From Heterocephalus glaber (taxonomy: Eukaryota; Chordata; Mammalia; Rodentia; Bathyergidae), in assembly GCF_000247695.1 (NCBI RefSeq), contig NW_004624748.1, positions 346,951-410,950 on the forward strand: a stretch of DNA of 64,000 bases, written 5' to 3'. Under the pieces are notes generated by a model. The model saw nothing but the letters and a program-made list of their open reading frames with translations, did not search any database and was not told the origin of the DNA. This document shows positions 12,690-24,099 of the stretch, piece by piece. How positions within the stretch are numbered: the stretch's first letter is position 1; each line of letters opens with the position of its first letter. The translations under genes were made by a program, and so were the position numbers.

Positions 12690-13555
12690 GGAGTCTCTTG
12701 GGTTCATAATTAATAAGTACAGAATAGTTTCGCCCTTTTATAAAGCTGGTTTCCACGGGACAATACGTACCAAAGAGTTGAAATAATTATGTTAGTGAGG
12801 AAATACTAAAATGACACTCTCCTCAAAGTATTTTAAATTGTCACACCTCTGTTTACCTAATTTGGGGAGACCTCTTAATAACTTGAATTTCCTTCACAAC
12901 AGTTTGGCAAAAACCAGAAATGCATTTAGAAATTCATTTTTTTCTCTCAAAATATTTACTAGATAACCAAACAGGGAAGAAACTAAAATATACATTTCAC
13001 TCTTGAGTAGGAGTTTAAACAGAAAACAGAATGGTTAATACCAAATACTCTGCCACCAAGAAAGAATCACTTTTTATACAGGACAAGTCAGCCTGGAAAA
13101 TTAGTAAAGGTTTGTTTCTCTAGTCATTTAGCAGGGTGTGTAAATGACGGCCACAGGGTGCACAGCATGAGAACATGAGCTACCTCTGAGTGGCCCATCA
13201 CTCTCCTAAGAACATCTTCAGTCTTCACAGTCAGGCCAGGCCAGTGCTGAGTAAATGGATCACATGGGCAACCAACCAAAGGGAAGGGTTCACTTTGGGT
13301 CACTTTAAGGCCACAGTATGAAGACAAATTAAGCTGCCATACTTGCTCTTTGCGAAAAATTTCAGATAGAAAAACAAATTCTGCAGACATGCTTCACCTT
13401 CATGATGTTTGAAGCTTTCCAGGGCCCCCCAGTACTCTCCTTTGACATTATGTTGCCAACTATGCAGTTGTGCGGGATTTGACATACCTCATAACCCACT
13501 GCCATGATTGTTCCTGCCTCTGGCCTTAACTCTCCACAGGAAGGTGGGGTGGTGA
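12690..13555. other. Intronic DNA without recognised elements
   Basis: No repeat or gene recognised. Confidence 0.4.
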
Positions 13556-13559
13556 ATAA

Positions 13560-13845
13560 GTCTGCTCCTCTAAATTCTATCTACTAGCTTTCAGGACCCA
13601 GCTAAACTCTCATCTCCAAGCACACCCTTTTCAACTACCCCAACTCACGTAGAGTATCACCCAATACTCTTAACTGAGCTTTCTACATACATCTGCTAGA
13701 TATATATCACATTATTTCTGTGCTTATTTCCATCTCTGAGCTGTGATCTACTCCAGAGCAGGGATCACCTATTCACCTTTGTATTCAACCCAATGCCTAG
13801 AACACTGCCTGAGATGTATTAGATGCTCCTGTAAAATATGTCAAA
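13560..13845 (+). mobile_element. L2 LINE 3' end
   Basis: Order of motifs follows the L2 3' end: CAGGACCCAGCTAAACTCTC, then CTCCAGAGCAGGGATCACC, then CCCAATGCCTAGAACACTGCC. Ancient, degenerate. Confidence 0.7.
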
Positions 13846-14439
13846 CAGGTTACCACAGAGAACAGAAGGAGAGCTGAATGGAAGGAAGAATGGGGGAGAC
13901 TGAAAATATTTTATATCTTCACCTGCGTAACAGTTATGCGCTTATTTACCCAGTAGAAACTTACAGAGCTGTAAAAAATGAGGAAGAAATGATATAATAA
14001 ATTAGCAGCAGAAAGTATCCTGTGAAAATATGGCTCCAGTGATTTTGTTTTGGTAAATTGTACAATGTCTGGCTTCAACTTATGGTAAGAATAAAATATG
14101 CAATTGACAATGATGATAAACACACAGACCACAGAATATCTTTCCTGGTTGGCTCATCACTTCATTGTGCGGCTTCTTCCTCCACCAGCTCCATCTTAAC
14201 AGTGTAAGACTGTTTGACAAACCACTCCAGTGTCAAGAGGCCAAACCTCTGGAAAGAACTTTTTTAAACCACTGTGGGGATCTATTCTGGCTGAATGATG
14301 CAAAATCCCCAAATCTCTGCAATTCCAGACATGATGTTTGCAGCACATCTTTTTTCAGTTCATTCTCCTTTGGCATCAGGTTAAATTCAGTTCAACAAAT
14401 ACTGAGCTTGCCAATTGCTGAAGAATGTGTTATAATGAT

Positions 14440-14865
14440 GAATAAAACATCCCCCCCAAATGTGAGACAAAATGCACATAACATAAAATTTACCATTTTA
14501 TAATTCAGTGGCATTAAGTAGTACATCCATAATGTTGGATAACCATCACCATTATTTCATATTCTCAAACACAAACATTGTACCTATTAAGTAACAACTC
14601 TCCGTTAACCTCCTCCCCCAGGCCCTGGTACCCAACAATCTTCTTCCTGTCTTTATGAGTTTTCCTATTCTGGTATGCAGCACAAAAAGAACTATACAAT
14701 ATTTTTCCATTTAAGGGTAAGTTTTTTTAACTCAGCATGATGTTTTCAAGGTTTATCCATGTTGTAGTATGCATCAGAATTTCATTTCTTTTTAAGACTG
14801 AAAAATGCACCACATTTTATTTATCCATTTGGTGCCACCCATTTTTAAATGGATTGCCTAGCTAG
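14440..14865 (-). mobile_element. Old L1 3' region, antisense
   Basis: TAAAATTTACCATTTTATAA, TTCAGTGGCATTAAGTAG, TTTTCAAGGTTTATCCATG and GTATGCATCAGAATTTCATT appear in the order of an old mammalian L1 3' region read in reverse, ending with TTTATCCATTTGGTG. Confidence 0.7.
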
Positions 14866-15264
14866 AAAAGTGTACTAATTTTTGCCTACCAGTCTTCAGA
14901 TCTCTGTGCAACATTTGTCTTTCCTCCCTAGAACCATCCATTCCAATAAACATGATGTTCTGTCTTTACAGGGAAAACATTTCTTCTCAACCATTTTCTC
15001 AACCTCTTTATCCCAACACCCATCATGGTGCTGGCAAAAAAACCATAATAAGCATCCAGTTAACAGCTATTTAATAATGAATGAAAGGCTTTCTCTAGGG
15101 TCTCCTGAAGAGACACTTTCTAAAGTATATTTCACTTAGTTGTAGTCTCTGCCTTGATCTTCCACTGTTAAAGACTAGTGGAAAAAAAAAATGACCAGTG
15201 GCATCTGCAGACACCATTATTTACTGAATCCCTTTTCTCAGTCCAGAGCAAAGAATTTCCAAAA
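14866..15264. other. Intronic DNA without recognised elements
   Basis: No recognised repeat. Confidence 0.35.
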
Positions 15265-15520
15265 GAAATTCCTTGGTATCCACGGGAATCGGTTCCAGAA
15301 TCCACTGTGGATATCCAAATCCTCAGATGATCAAATCTTTTATATAAAGTGGCATAATACCTGCATATAACCTACACACATCATGTCCACTTTATCTCTA
15401 GATTACTATAATACCTAATATGATGTAAATACCAGTTGTATTATATATTATACTGTTTAGGGAATAATGATAAGGGAAAACATCAGTACATGTTCAGTAT
15501 ATTCACAATTAATTTTTTTT
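15265..15520 (+). mobile_element. Tigger-type (TcMar) DNA transposon, left part
   Basis: CCTTGGTATCCACGGGAATC is the terminal motif. TTTTATATAAAGTGGCATAAT, ATAACCTACACACATC, TCTCTAGATTACTATAATACC and CATGTTCAGTAT follow in the order of a MER2/Tigger-like element. The right part is displaced to 16983-17068 by an L1 insertion. Confidence 0.78.
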
Positions 15521-15529
15521 GAAATAAGC

Positions 15530-16970
15530 GAGGAAGTAAAAGACATCTACAACAAAAATCACAGTACTATGAAAAGAAGATGGAAGAGGACAACAGAAAT
15601 TGGAAAGATATGCTCCATTCCAGGATAGACAGAACCAATCAAAATGGCCATACTTACAAAACTGATACACAGATTTAATGCAATGCTACTCAAAATACCA
15701 AAAGCATTCCTCACAGAACTAAACAAAAATAATCCTGAAATTCTTAGGGAACCAGAAGAAACCCAGAATAGCAAAATCAATCCTGAGTAACAAGAGCAAA
15801 GCAGGAGGCATTGCAATCCCAAATTTGAAGTCATATTACAAAGCCACAGTGATACAAACAGCATGGTACAGGGGCCGGGGATTTAGCTCAGTGGTTTTGC
15901 CACGTGCTGTACAAGCACAAGGACCCAAGTACAATCCCTGGTACCAAAAAAAAAAAAAAACTAGCGTGGTACTAGCACAAAAACAGACATGTGAATCAAT
16001 GGGACAGAACAGGGAATGCAGAAACAACCCCAGGCACATTCAGCTACCTGATCTTTAACAGGGGCCAGAAGCCTAGACTGGAGGAAAGGTTGCCGTTTTA
16101 ATAAATGGTGCTGGGAAAATTGGCTACCCACATGCACACTCTCTCTCTCACTCTCTCACTATATACCAAACTGAAATCAATACAGATCAAAGATCTAAGT
16201 GTTAAAACAGAATCCCTTAATCATCTGGAAGATAAAATAGGTAATACTCTTGAAGACAAATGCGTGGGCAAGGACTTTCTGACTATGATCAAGAAATCAA
16301 ATGACAACAAATGCTGGTGAGGCTGTGGGGAAAAAGGAACCCTTCTACATTGTTGGTGGGAATATAAACCAGTACCTACAATCACTATGGAAATCAGTAT
16401 GGAGATTCCTCAAAAAAACTAAAAATTAAAAATTCCATTTGATCAGCTATTTCCTTTCCAGGTATCTTTCTGAAAGAGTTAAAGATATTATATTATAGTG
16501 ATACATGCACATCTATGTTTATAGCAGCAAAATTCACAACAGGAAGATCTTGGAAGTGGCCTTTATGTCCATCAACAAATAAAGCGTGGATAAAGAAAAT
16601 GTGGTATTTATACACAGTGAAGTACTGCTCTGTTATAAAGAAGAATTAATGAATCTCTGTACCAAAGTGGATACACCCTGAGACCGTAATGTTAAATGAA
16701 ATAAATCAGACACAAGAGCTTAAATAGTGCATAGTCTCTCTACTATGATAATCCCAAAATACAAATAAAGAGCAAAATAAAAAATAGATAATAGGAAATG
16801 GTAGGGAGGTCAAAAGATGGAGAGACAGGGGTGGGAGGGGGAAGAAGGAGAAAGGAAAGGGATGGAAAAAATAATTAAGATGTGTTATACATAGGTACCA
16901 ACTCACAATAAGGAATGTAATCATTATGGACTGCAAACATGTACTAATAAAAAAATTAAGAGCATAAATA
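15530..16970 (+). mobile_element. L1 3' portion (lineage B) inserted in the Tigger, itself split by an ID
   Basis: ORF2 sequence (AAAACTGATACACAGATTTAA, CTGATCTTTAACAGGGGCC) continues into the C-terminal and 3' UTR part (GTCCATCAACAAATAAAG, then GGACTGCAAACATGTACTAATAAAA). It is 5'-truncated and carries frame breaks. A gap at 15870-15960 is an ID SINE. A G-rich run at 16827-16842 lies in the 3' UTR. Its tail resembles the 11555 copy, which defines lineage B. Confidence 0.9.
15870..15960 (+). mobile_element. Young ID SINE with target-site duplication inside L1
   Basis: GGGGCCGGGGATTTAGCTCA and GGTACC plus 15 A are diagnostic. It is flanked by AGCATGGTAC (15860-15869) and AGCGTGGTAC (15963-15972), a 10-bp duplication with one mismatch. 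Confidence 0.95.
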
Positions 16971-16982
16971 TGTTGAGCAAAA

Positions 16983-17068
16983 GCATTTTATTTTTTTCTT
17001 AACACAGCTTTTTCAATCCATAATTGGTTGAAACTGTGGGGATGCTAGGGATACAGAGGCCTGAGTGT
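16983..17068 (+). mobile_element. Tigger-type DNA transposon, right part
   Basis: CAATCCATAATTGGTTGAAACTG followed by GATGCTAGGGATACAGAGGCC is the complementary terminus of the element begun at 15265. Together the two halves make an interrupted transposon. Confidence 0.72.
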
Positions 17069-18319
17069 TTATGTACAAATGGTGCTGGACTGGGAGACAA
17101 GGGATATGAATTTTAGCCCCAGCTTTGCCATGACATAACTGCACCAAGTCACAGCCTTCTCTGAAATCAAGGAATCTGTGGCTGTTGTCTAAAATAAAAT
17201 GCTGATCAAGTCTTCTCCAGTTCTGAATTTGTTTGATGCAAATTAGCATAGAGCAGACAAGTGTCTTGATGAGATGTTTCAGACACATCTGGATAATGTG
17301 AAAAATGATTCCTAAAAATTCTTGTGATCTACAAAATAGTACATTTACAGTTTCTTAAGCAATTCCCTTCTGTCACTTCTTTCATATTTCAACCAATTGG
17401 AAAAATACCCTGGATTTTTATTTCAGTGGCAAGGAGGAATCATTGCCAAACTACTTAACTATGATCCATGGAAAGCAGAAGAAAACAAACAGAAATAATG
17501 CTCGTGAAGTGAATATGCTACTAAAAGAGAGGGGAAAAAGGATAACAAGTAAATTTGGGGGGAAATTATTTTGGCTCTCTTATCAAAGAAGAATTTATTT
17601 TGCAGTCAGCTTTGTTAAGTACATGGTGCCACTAGAGTCTCTTTTGTGGTTTTAAAACCTTCTCCAAACGTATGAACAAAAATTTAAACCATTAGCTATC
17701 CTTCTAGCTTATCCAATGCTGCTTAGCTCTTTGCAGAAAGGACAGGTGAAATCTAAAAGAAGGAATCAAAACTGAGAGGGCTAATAAAGGAAGTGTAGCC
17801 TCCTAAGATGCAGAACCACTTACTGCTTTTCTTCACTGAGCTCTGTCTTAAGAACCCAAGGAACTCTGCGTAGTAATCCTGGGAGTTTTCTTGTTCTTCT
17901 CATTGGGGAGTAAGGATTGCCAGCCAAATGGTAAGCTTACATGAACATAAAACCTCTCATTGAATGGTAGAGATTCATTCCTTATAAAATAATAAACTAA
18001 TGTATTAAGAATGCACATTTAATGATAAACCTCCAAGAAACTGGTACGAAGAATGACTGTAAAAATGAAACTATCAATGGAAAAAATCCTAGGAGATGAC
18101 TAGAATGACAAAAATTGATAGAATATAAAAAGTTTCAAGTGTTCTTTCATTATTAATTTTGCATTGTTCATGTAGTCAGTTATCCAAAAAGTTTATTTAA
18201 CAAGTAACACTAGTAGATCTACTACAAATAGGCGAATTCATGCCCAATTTAATTTTCAAACCAAAATTACTGAAAGTGAGTGAAAACAATTAAGACTAAA
18301 CCATAAAAAAAAAAATCTA
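17069..18319. other. Intronic DNA without recognised elements
   Basis: No clear repeat or gene; several short ORFs without recognisable domains. Confidence 0.4.
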
Positions 18320-18409
18320 GGGCTGGGGATTTAGCTCAGCGGTTTCGCTGCCTGCTGCGTAAGCGCAAGGACCTGAGTTCGATCCCTGGTACCAAAAAAA
18401 AAAAAAAAA
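18320..18409 (+). mobile_element. Young ID SINE
   Basis: Full-length copy (GGGCTGGGGATTTAGCTCAG, GAGTTCGATCCCTGG, then about 16 A). Short A-rich flanking duplication: A-run plus TCTA on each side (18306-18319 and 18400-18413). Confidence 0.95.
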
Positions 18410-18579
18410 TCTAACAGAGAAAACACAAAGGATTCCCCCTCACTCGTCACTCTCCACCTTCCTCACCACCTTCTTTCACCCATGGCATAGTCTATTTATC
18501 TCTAAAATACACCACTTTCCACCCTTGAAAACTGTATGCTATACTAGCAGTGACTCTGAAGACGCGTGATCATAGATAA

Positions 18580-18755
18580 GTATGAGATCTCACATAAGTT
18601 ATTAACTCTCAGTTTCATTACCTTGACAATGGGAATAAAAATAGTCCTTACATTATAAAGTTCGCCAGGCCTTTAAGAGCATATTGTAAAGTGATTAGAG
18701 TGCCTACCTCAAAGTAAGCCCTCAATAAATGTTAGCTATTAGATTTGAGCTTTCA
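18580..18755 (+). mobile_element. MIR SINE
   Basis: CTCAGTTTCATTACCTTGAC followed by AATGGGAATAAAAATAG and, near the end, AAGTAAGCCCTCAATAAATG is the MIR core and tail. Confidence 0.75.
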
Positions 18756-18889
18756 TGATGAGATTACAGAAAAGAACACTGTGGCCTAACTGACACCCAT
18801 CCTAAACCAGATTACTTGTAATATAACCAATGGTCTCTCTAACACTAGAAATCTCTTCTAGTCTTTATTCTAAAATGTCCATTAGTGGG

Positions 18890-19060
18890 CTAAACCCAAC
18901 AGATAGGAACTCAATCTCAGGGCATAAGAATCTACATTTTAACATGCTTCTGAGCAGATTTTCACTTGGAAATAAGTAATCCAGTAATTGTCAAGTTTTG
19001 GAGTCTATATCACCTGATAACTTGTTAGAAGTGAATTCTTGACCTAGAAAGACTAGTTAA
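18890..19060. mobile_element. Possible MER5-like hAT remnants
   Basis: AAGAATCTACATTTTAACATG and TATCACCTGATAACTTGTTAG resemble blocks of the MER5/MER3-like hAT family. The copy is too decayed for more. Confidence 0.3.
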
Positions 19061-19439
19061 AAGTGCATATGACCTAGAAATTCTAGAGCAAGTCAGCTGT
19101 CTGTGCAAGAAGCAGACGGCAGAATACACAAAAATTACTGCACTAATATGCACCCTTTCACCCAGACACAACCAGAGATCAAGGTCTGGGAACCAGAAGC
19201 CAGGGTCATCATTCATTCCACCATCTCTACCCCTCACTTGTAACATCCAATCAACCAACAAATAGTGCCTTCTCTATTTTTGTCCTCTTTCCATTCCTAC
19301 CTAAACTTCTGTATTCCAAGTCCTTGTTTGCCTGTTCCTTGACTTAGATAGAGGCTTCCTCCCAAACTGTTTGGTTTCTCATTGTTACTTTCAAATCGAG
19401 TACCTGAATCTCAAATACTTTCAAATAGGACCTAAATTG

Positions 19440-20010
19440 CAAACTTGACAATGTCACTTTTCAGCTGGGTACCTTTCAGTGGCTTCCCACTGCTTTTAAG
19501 ATTAAAGATCCTTGGCCTGGGGATTTAGCTCAGTGGTTCCACCAGCTGCCTCAAAAGCACAAGGTCCCGAGTTCGATCCCTGGTACCAAAAAAAAAAAAA
19601 AAAAAGTCTAAAGGTCCTTAACATGGCTTATGAATCCTTTCATGCAGGACCTCTGCCTGCCACTTCGAGTTCACTAATAACCATCTGCGGCCTCTAACTT
19701 TTTGCCCAAACAATCCAAGCCACTTAGAAGTTTCCACGACAAATTATTCTATTTTCCACCTTTACACTAACTCTGGCTACTCTCTCTCCTGCACTCTCCA
19801 CTTGTCCCCTTTGTAGCGTTTTAGATAACTCCTATTAGTTCTAAATTTAACTTCCCTGTTTTCTGGGGGTAAAATCCCAAGCCCTTCTAAACCTTCTTCC
19901 GCTTACACTACAATGTGTTTCCCACACATTGCCTCTGTCTTTGGCTGTCTCTATTCTTATGTCTGCTTCACTCATTCATTGCTCCATTTGTCTTTGCTAC
20001 TCTAATACTT
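19440..20010 (+). mobile_element. L2 LINE body, split by an ID SINE
   Basis: The left part reads TCAGTGGCTTCCCACTGC and AAGATTAAAGATCC, a hallmark L2 block. The element resumes after the ID with GGTCCTTAACATGGCTTATG and continues in a pyrimidine-rich L2-like manner to about 20010 (weaker beyond 19760). Confidence 0.8.
19514..19605 (+). mobile_element. Young ID SINE with target-site duplication inside L2
   Basis: Core GGCCTGGGGATTTAGCTCAG and GAGTTCGATCCCTGG with an A tail. Duplication TAAAGATCCTT (19503-19513) and TAAAGGTCCTT (19609-19619), one mismatch. Confidence 0.95.
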
Positions 20011-21270
20011 TGCAGAGTGCTGTGGCACAGAAGAAAACTCAAATCAACTTTTTTAACTATTTAATTCACCAATAAATAATAAGCATTTACTATTTGACTG
20101 GCTGAGATTGAGGTTGTGGTCTGTGGTCAGGACATTTGTGTGTAATCTTCCCAAGGAAGTGGTCTTGAAATCATTCCCACTCTTCTCAAATTACCTAAAT
20201 AAGGTAACACAAGACACTATATGTTGGACATACTGCAAAACAGTGAAATATTACAACAAACAAATCTTACTTGTATCAGCTACAAGGCTTTTCTGTTGGA
20301 TGCTGCTAAACTTGAAACTAACCCTTAGTCAAAATGGCTTGGCCAAGTTCAAAATTATATATTTTTTATAAGTCAAAGAACATCCTAATGTTTCCAAAGT
20401 TTTAAAAAGTCTTTATTCTTTCTCGATCCCTAACGTTCTTGGGAATGAAGTGTTCTGGTATAAATTACTTATCTCAACTATCAGCATCAACAGAGTAAGG
20501 AAATGATACAGAGGGAGATTACTATGTAATGCTATATGGTGGTATCTCAGTTCATGAATGCTTTTGTTTGCAATCAACTTGGTTAACAAAAAGAAGCATT
20601 TAACAAAATTTTGTTTTTGTTTGCAAACTCTGCATCTCATGACAAACACAACCACAGCCATCTTTTCCAGAATCGTGCAGCAAAGTAAGTTCATGAACCG
20701 AAGCACGACTGCATCTTAGACACAATCTTAAACCTTTTTTTTTCTTAGAAGATAAACAGGTTTACATACACTGAGCCCCAACTCATCAGTGTGCACCAAG
20801 TATTATAAAATACTCCAAAACAGCACATCCAGGTAATAAAATTAAAACAAGAGAATACTTTAAAGACATTGATGAGAAAATAACCTACTTCCACATATTC
20901 AGTAATAAAATATATATCAGGAATTTGAAGCACACATTCCTCTCCAATGACAACCAATGGCAAATTGGGACCGTGTCCCCTTATGCTTTATTTGTTGTTA
21001 TCCTGACCAAGATGAAGAGTAAATCTTTGAAAAACAATGGGTTTCACAAATAATAGAATCTCAAATTATGGACTGCTTTTTCTGTGCCATTTTATGTCAG
21101 CAATTTTTAATTTTGCTTTTGATTCTCACGGGTGCTCACAGCTAAGAGTTTGCCTTAAGTTTCAGAGGGGACTTTGAACTTGGACTTTTCAGCAATTCTG
21201 AAACTGTTAGAATTCTGGCAACTCTCAGAAATAGATGAAATTCAATTTGCATAAAGAGATGCACATTAGT
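20011..21270. other. Intronic DNA without recognised elements
   Basis: AT-rich; no repeat recognised. Confidence 0.4.
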
Positions 21271-21274
21271 CTTT

Positions 21275-21660
21275 TGGGGACTAGAGGCAGAATGTTATGT
21301 TTTATACCTAGATGTCCCGTAAAGCCTCATGAGATTATAGACTGCATCTCTGGAAGGTGACTGGATTATAAGGGCATTATAGCTGACTTGCTGTTATTAG
21401 GTGGGATCTGGTGGAAGAGCCCGATCACTGTGGATGTGATCTTGAAGGTTAAATCTCCCTTCCTGACTCCTCCCTACTCACTGCTTCCTGTCCTCCACGC
21501 CATGAATAGCTGTCCTCTGCCATGCCATCCTGCCTTGGAGCCAGCCGACCACATAACAACTAAGACTACTGAAATGTGAGCCAAAATAAACCTCTGCTCC
21601 TGTAAGTTGCAGGTGTCAGGTATTGTGTCTTAGCAAGGAGGAAAGTGACTAAGACAAAAA
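21275..21660 (+). mobile_element. MaLR/MT-like LTR with its poly(A) signal
   Basis: TGCCTTGGAGCCAGCCGACC, then GTGAGCCAAAATAAACCTCTG (AATAAA at 21583-21588) and GGTGTCAGGTATTGTGTC, ending AAAGTGACTAAGACA. This order is typical of eutherian/rodent MaLR LTRs in sense. Its orientation is opposite to the gene. Confidence 0.82.
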
Positions 21661-21689
21661 CCATTTGAATGTTTGTAACATATAGAAAG

Positions 21690-22775
21690 GACTAGTGATC
21701 TTATCTATCCTTTTCCCATAGGCATACGAAATTATGCTCACTGATCATTAGGAAAATGCAAACTAAAATCATGTATGTGGGCAACTGATCTCTAACTCAA
21801 GTACAAAAGCAATTCAATAGAGAAAGGACAGTTTTTACAGCAATGACGGTAAAACATGTCCATATCCCCCAAAAAAGATCAAAAGAAAAGAGCACACATA
21901 TAAAACATACGACAAAACAAAAATTTTTAAAAACCTGACTTCCACCATGTACAAAAGTAAAATCTAAAACAATTAAACTTCTAAAGGAAAACATGGAAGA
22001 AATCTTTGTAACCTTGAGTTAGGCAAAAATTTCTTAGGCAGAACCCTAAAAATACAATGAAATACCACCACACACACACAAGAATAGCTCAAGTTACAAA
22101 TACAGACCACACAAAATATTGGCAAGGATATAAAACAACTGGAACTTTCATATACTATTGGTGGGAATGAAAAATGGTACAGACTCTTTGGAAAGTTCAA
22201 CAACACCTAGCATATAAGCCAGCAGTCTTACTCCTAGCCAATCATCCAAGAGAAATGAAAAATTTTTGCACAAAACTTTAAGCAGAAGTTTACAGTAGCT
22301 CTTTTGTCACTAAAAATTAAAAATAAATGTTCTTAGATTGGCATATACAATACCAAAACATCCCTGCAACATACATCCCTGCAATAATATGCTACTGCAA
22401 GTATACTACTGCAAGTATACTACTGCAACAGTATGCTACTCGGCAATAAAAGGCATCAGAGCACTGTTATGTGCACCAATGTGAACGAATCTCAAACACA
22501 TTATGCCAAAATAAAGAAGTCAGACTCAAAAGGCCATATTAGAAAGTACTTTAGTGGTTTTCCTAGGATGTGCAAGTTGAGAGAAAAGGAAAATATCAGC
22601 AAATGGATAGTAGGTTTCTTGTTGAAATGATAAAAATATCTTAAAATTGATTGTGATGACAATTTCATAATTTGCCAAATGTATACCAAAAACTTTTGAA
22701 TTGCAGACTTTAAAAGGGTAAACTGAACGGTATGTAAATTTGATCTCAATAAAGCTGTTTGTTTTTCAAGGTTAT
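21690..22775 (+). mobile_element. Old L1 3' portion
   Basis: Contains ACTATTGGTGGGAATG, CTCGGCAATAAAAGGCATC and a run to GGTATGTAAATTTGATCTCA near 22731, then AATAAAGCTGTTT, in L1 3' end order. It is substantially degraded and looks older than lineages A and B. Confidence 0.72.
22381..22440. repeat. Short minisatellite
   Basis: Units of 14 bp (GCAAGTATACTACT) repeat exactly twice, flanked by imperfect units (GCAATAATATGCTACT and GCAACAGTATGCTACT). It lies inside the old L1. Confidence 0.9.
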
Positions 22776-22824
22776 ATACTTTATGATTTCATAAATTACT
22801 TACATAAATCACCCACTTCTTCTT

Positions 22825-22990
22825 ACCAGACTCCCGCCTTCTAAAAGCACATTCAGCTACTGAATTCATCAATGGATGAGTCCACTAATGAACACAGTGC
22901 CTTTATGATCCAATCACCTTTCAAAAGCCACACCTCTGAATACATGAAACTTTGGGGAGATATTTTGGATAACAAGGAAGGAAACTTTTT
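22825..22990 (-). mobile_element. Possible MaLR LTR fragment
   Basis: CCAATCACCTTTCAAAAGCC followed by ACACCTCTGAATACATGAAAC resembles the antisense 5' part of a MaLR LTR. Tentative. Confidence 0.35.
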
Positions 22991-23021
22991 TTGTCTGCAT
23001 CATACACATTTGTCAAAACTA

Positions 23022-23208
23022 AGCCAGGTGCAGGGGCCCATGCTTAATACCAACTGAAGCAGGAGGATCACAAATTCAAGGCCAGCCTGAGCAATTTTGT
23101 GAGACTCTATCCAAAATATAAAGTAAAAAGACCTGCTATTATAGCTCAATGGTAGAGCACTTGTCTAGCATATATGCAAGGCCCTGTGTTAAATCTCCAG
23201 CACTTCAA
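23022..23208 (+). mobile_element. B1-dID SINE
   Basis: A B1-like half (GGATCACAAATTCAAGGCC, AGCCTGAGCAATTTTGTGAG) is joined by an A-rich linker to an ID-like half (TATAGCTCAATGGTAGAGC, TAAATCTCCAGCAC). It is followed directly by a purine microsatellite. Confidence 0.85.
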
Positions 23209-23332
23209 AAAAGAAGAAAAGGAAAGAAAAAGGAAAGAGAGAAGGAGTGAAGGAAAAAGGAGAGAGAGAGAGAGAGAGAGAAAAGAGAGAGAGGGGGAGA
23301 GAGGGAGGGAGGAAAGGAAGGGAAGAAAAAAG
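23209..23332. repeat. (GA)n purine microsatellite
   Basis: GAAA/GGAAA repeats pass into a pure GA run (about 23261-23281) and further GAGAGG repeats. It probably grew from the poly(A) tail of the adjoining SINE. Confidence 0.92.
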
Positions 23333-23466
23333 TTAGGTCACTGAATTGAATGAACAGGGTGATTTTTATTACAAGTAAAAAAAATGTCAACAAATCTGAT
23401 GTTAAAAATAAGCCACCTATATTCTCCTTCTGAAAAATAGTCTTTAGTTTTATGAGTTTTAATTTT

Positions 23467-23550
23467 TTTTTTTTTTTTGGTACCGGGGATCAAACTTGGG
23501 ACCTTACGCTTGTGAGGCAGGCAGCGGAACCACTGAGCTAAATCCCCAGT
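23467..23550 (-). mobile_element. Young ID SINE with target-site duplication
   Basis: Antisense copy: T-run, then GGTACCGGGGATCAA and CACTGAGCTAAATCCCCAG. Flanks TATGAGTTTTAATTTTT (about 23452-23468) and TATAAGTTTTAATTTTT (23553-23569) form a 17-bp duplication with one mismatch; the left copy runs into the T tail. Confidence 0.95.
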
Positions 23551-23569
23551 CCTATAAGTTTTAATTTTT

Positions 23570-24095
23570 ATATTGGATTGATAAGACTGGGGATCTTCCC
23601 CAGTTACCTTATTGGTCAGTAATGGAGTGTCACAATCATAATATTGGACTTCCAAATATTTAGTTTGTCATTGGATCCTTATAAGTGATTTCATTATACT
23701 CCTTAAATGTATTGAATAAATATAAAATAATATAGTAATATACATTTCTAGTCATAATTATAAAGATTTTATCTAGATCTTATTCTACTTATGGGTTTTT
23801 GACTATGATAAATTCAGTTAATATATGCTTATTAAATTAACAGTAACTTTTACATTCTTAAAAAGCATGTGTGGAAGGAACTAAATTGCCTAGTTACGAG
23901 AAATGTTACAAAATCGAATTATTTCAGTTTTGGATACATTTTTAAAGTATGTTAGGTTTCTCTAAGGAGGTAGAATTATTTTAAATAAAAAAGGATATCA
24001 AACATGCAAAAACAACTGCAAGAATAAGTATATACAATAAACATTTATATAACATTCACTCAGATTCACCAGTTACTGACCTTTTACTCTCCGTG
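23570..24095. other. Intronic DNA without recognised elements
   Basis: AT-rich; no repeat recognised. Confidence 0.4.
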
Positions 24096-24099
24096 TTGT

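Noticed and set aside
15559..15864. A 101-codon antisense ORF with hydrophobic character
   Set aside because: It is the reverse strand of L1 ORF2, a well-known source of spurious ORFs.
22381..22440. CRISPR-like short repeats
   Set aside because: The units are contiguous without unique spacers and lie in a mammalian L1.
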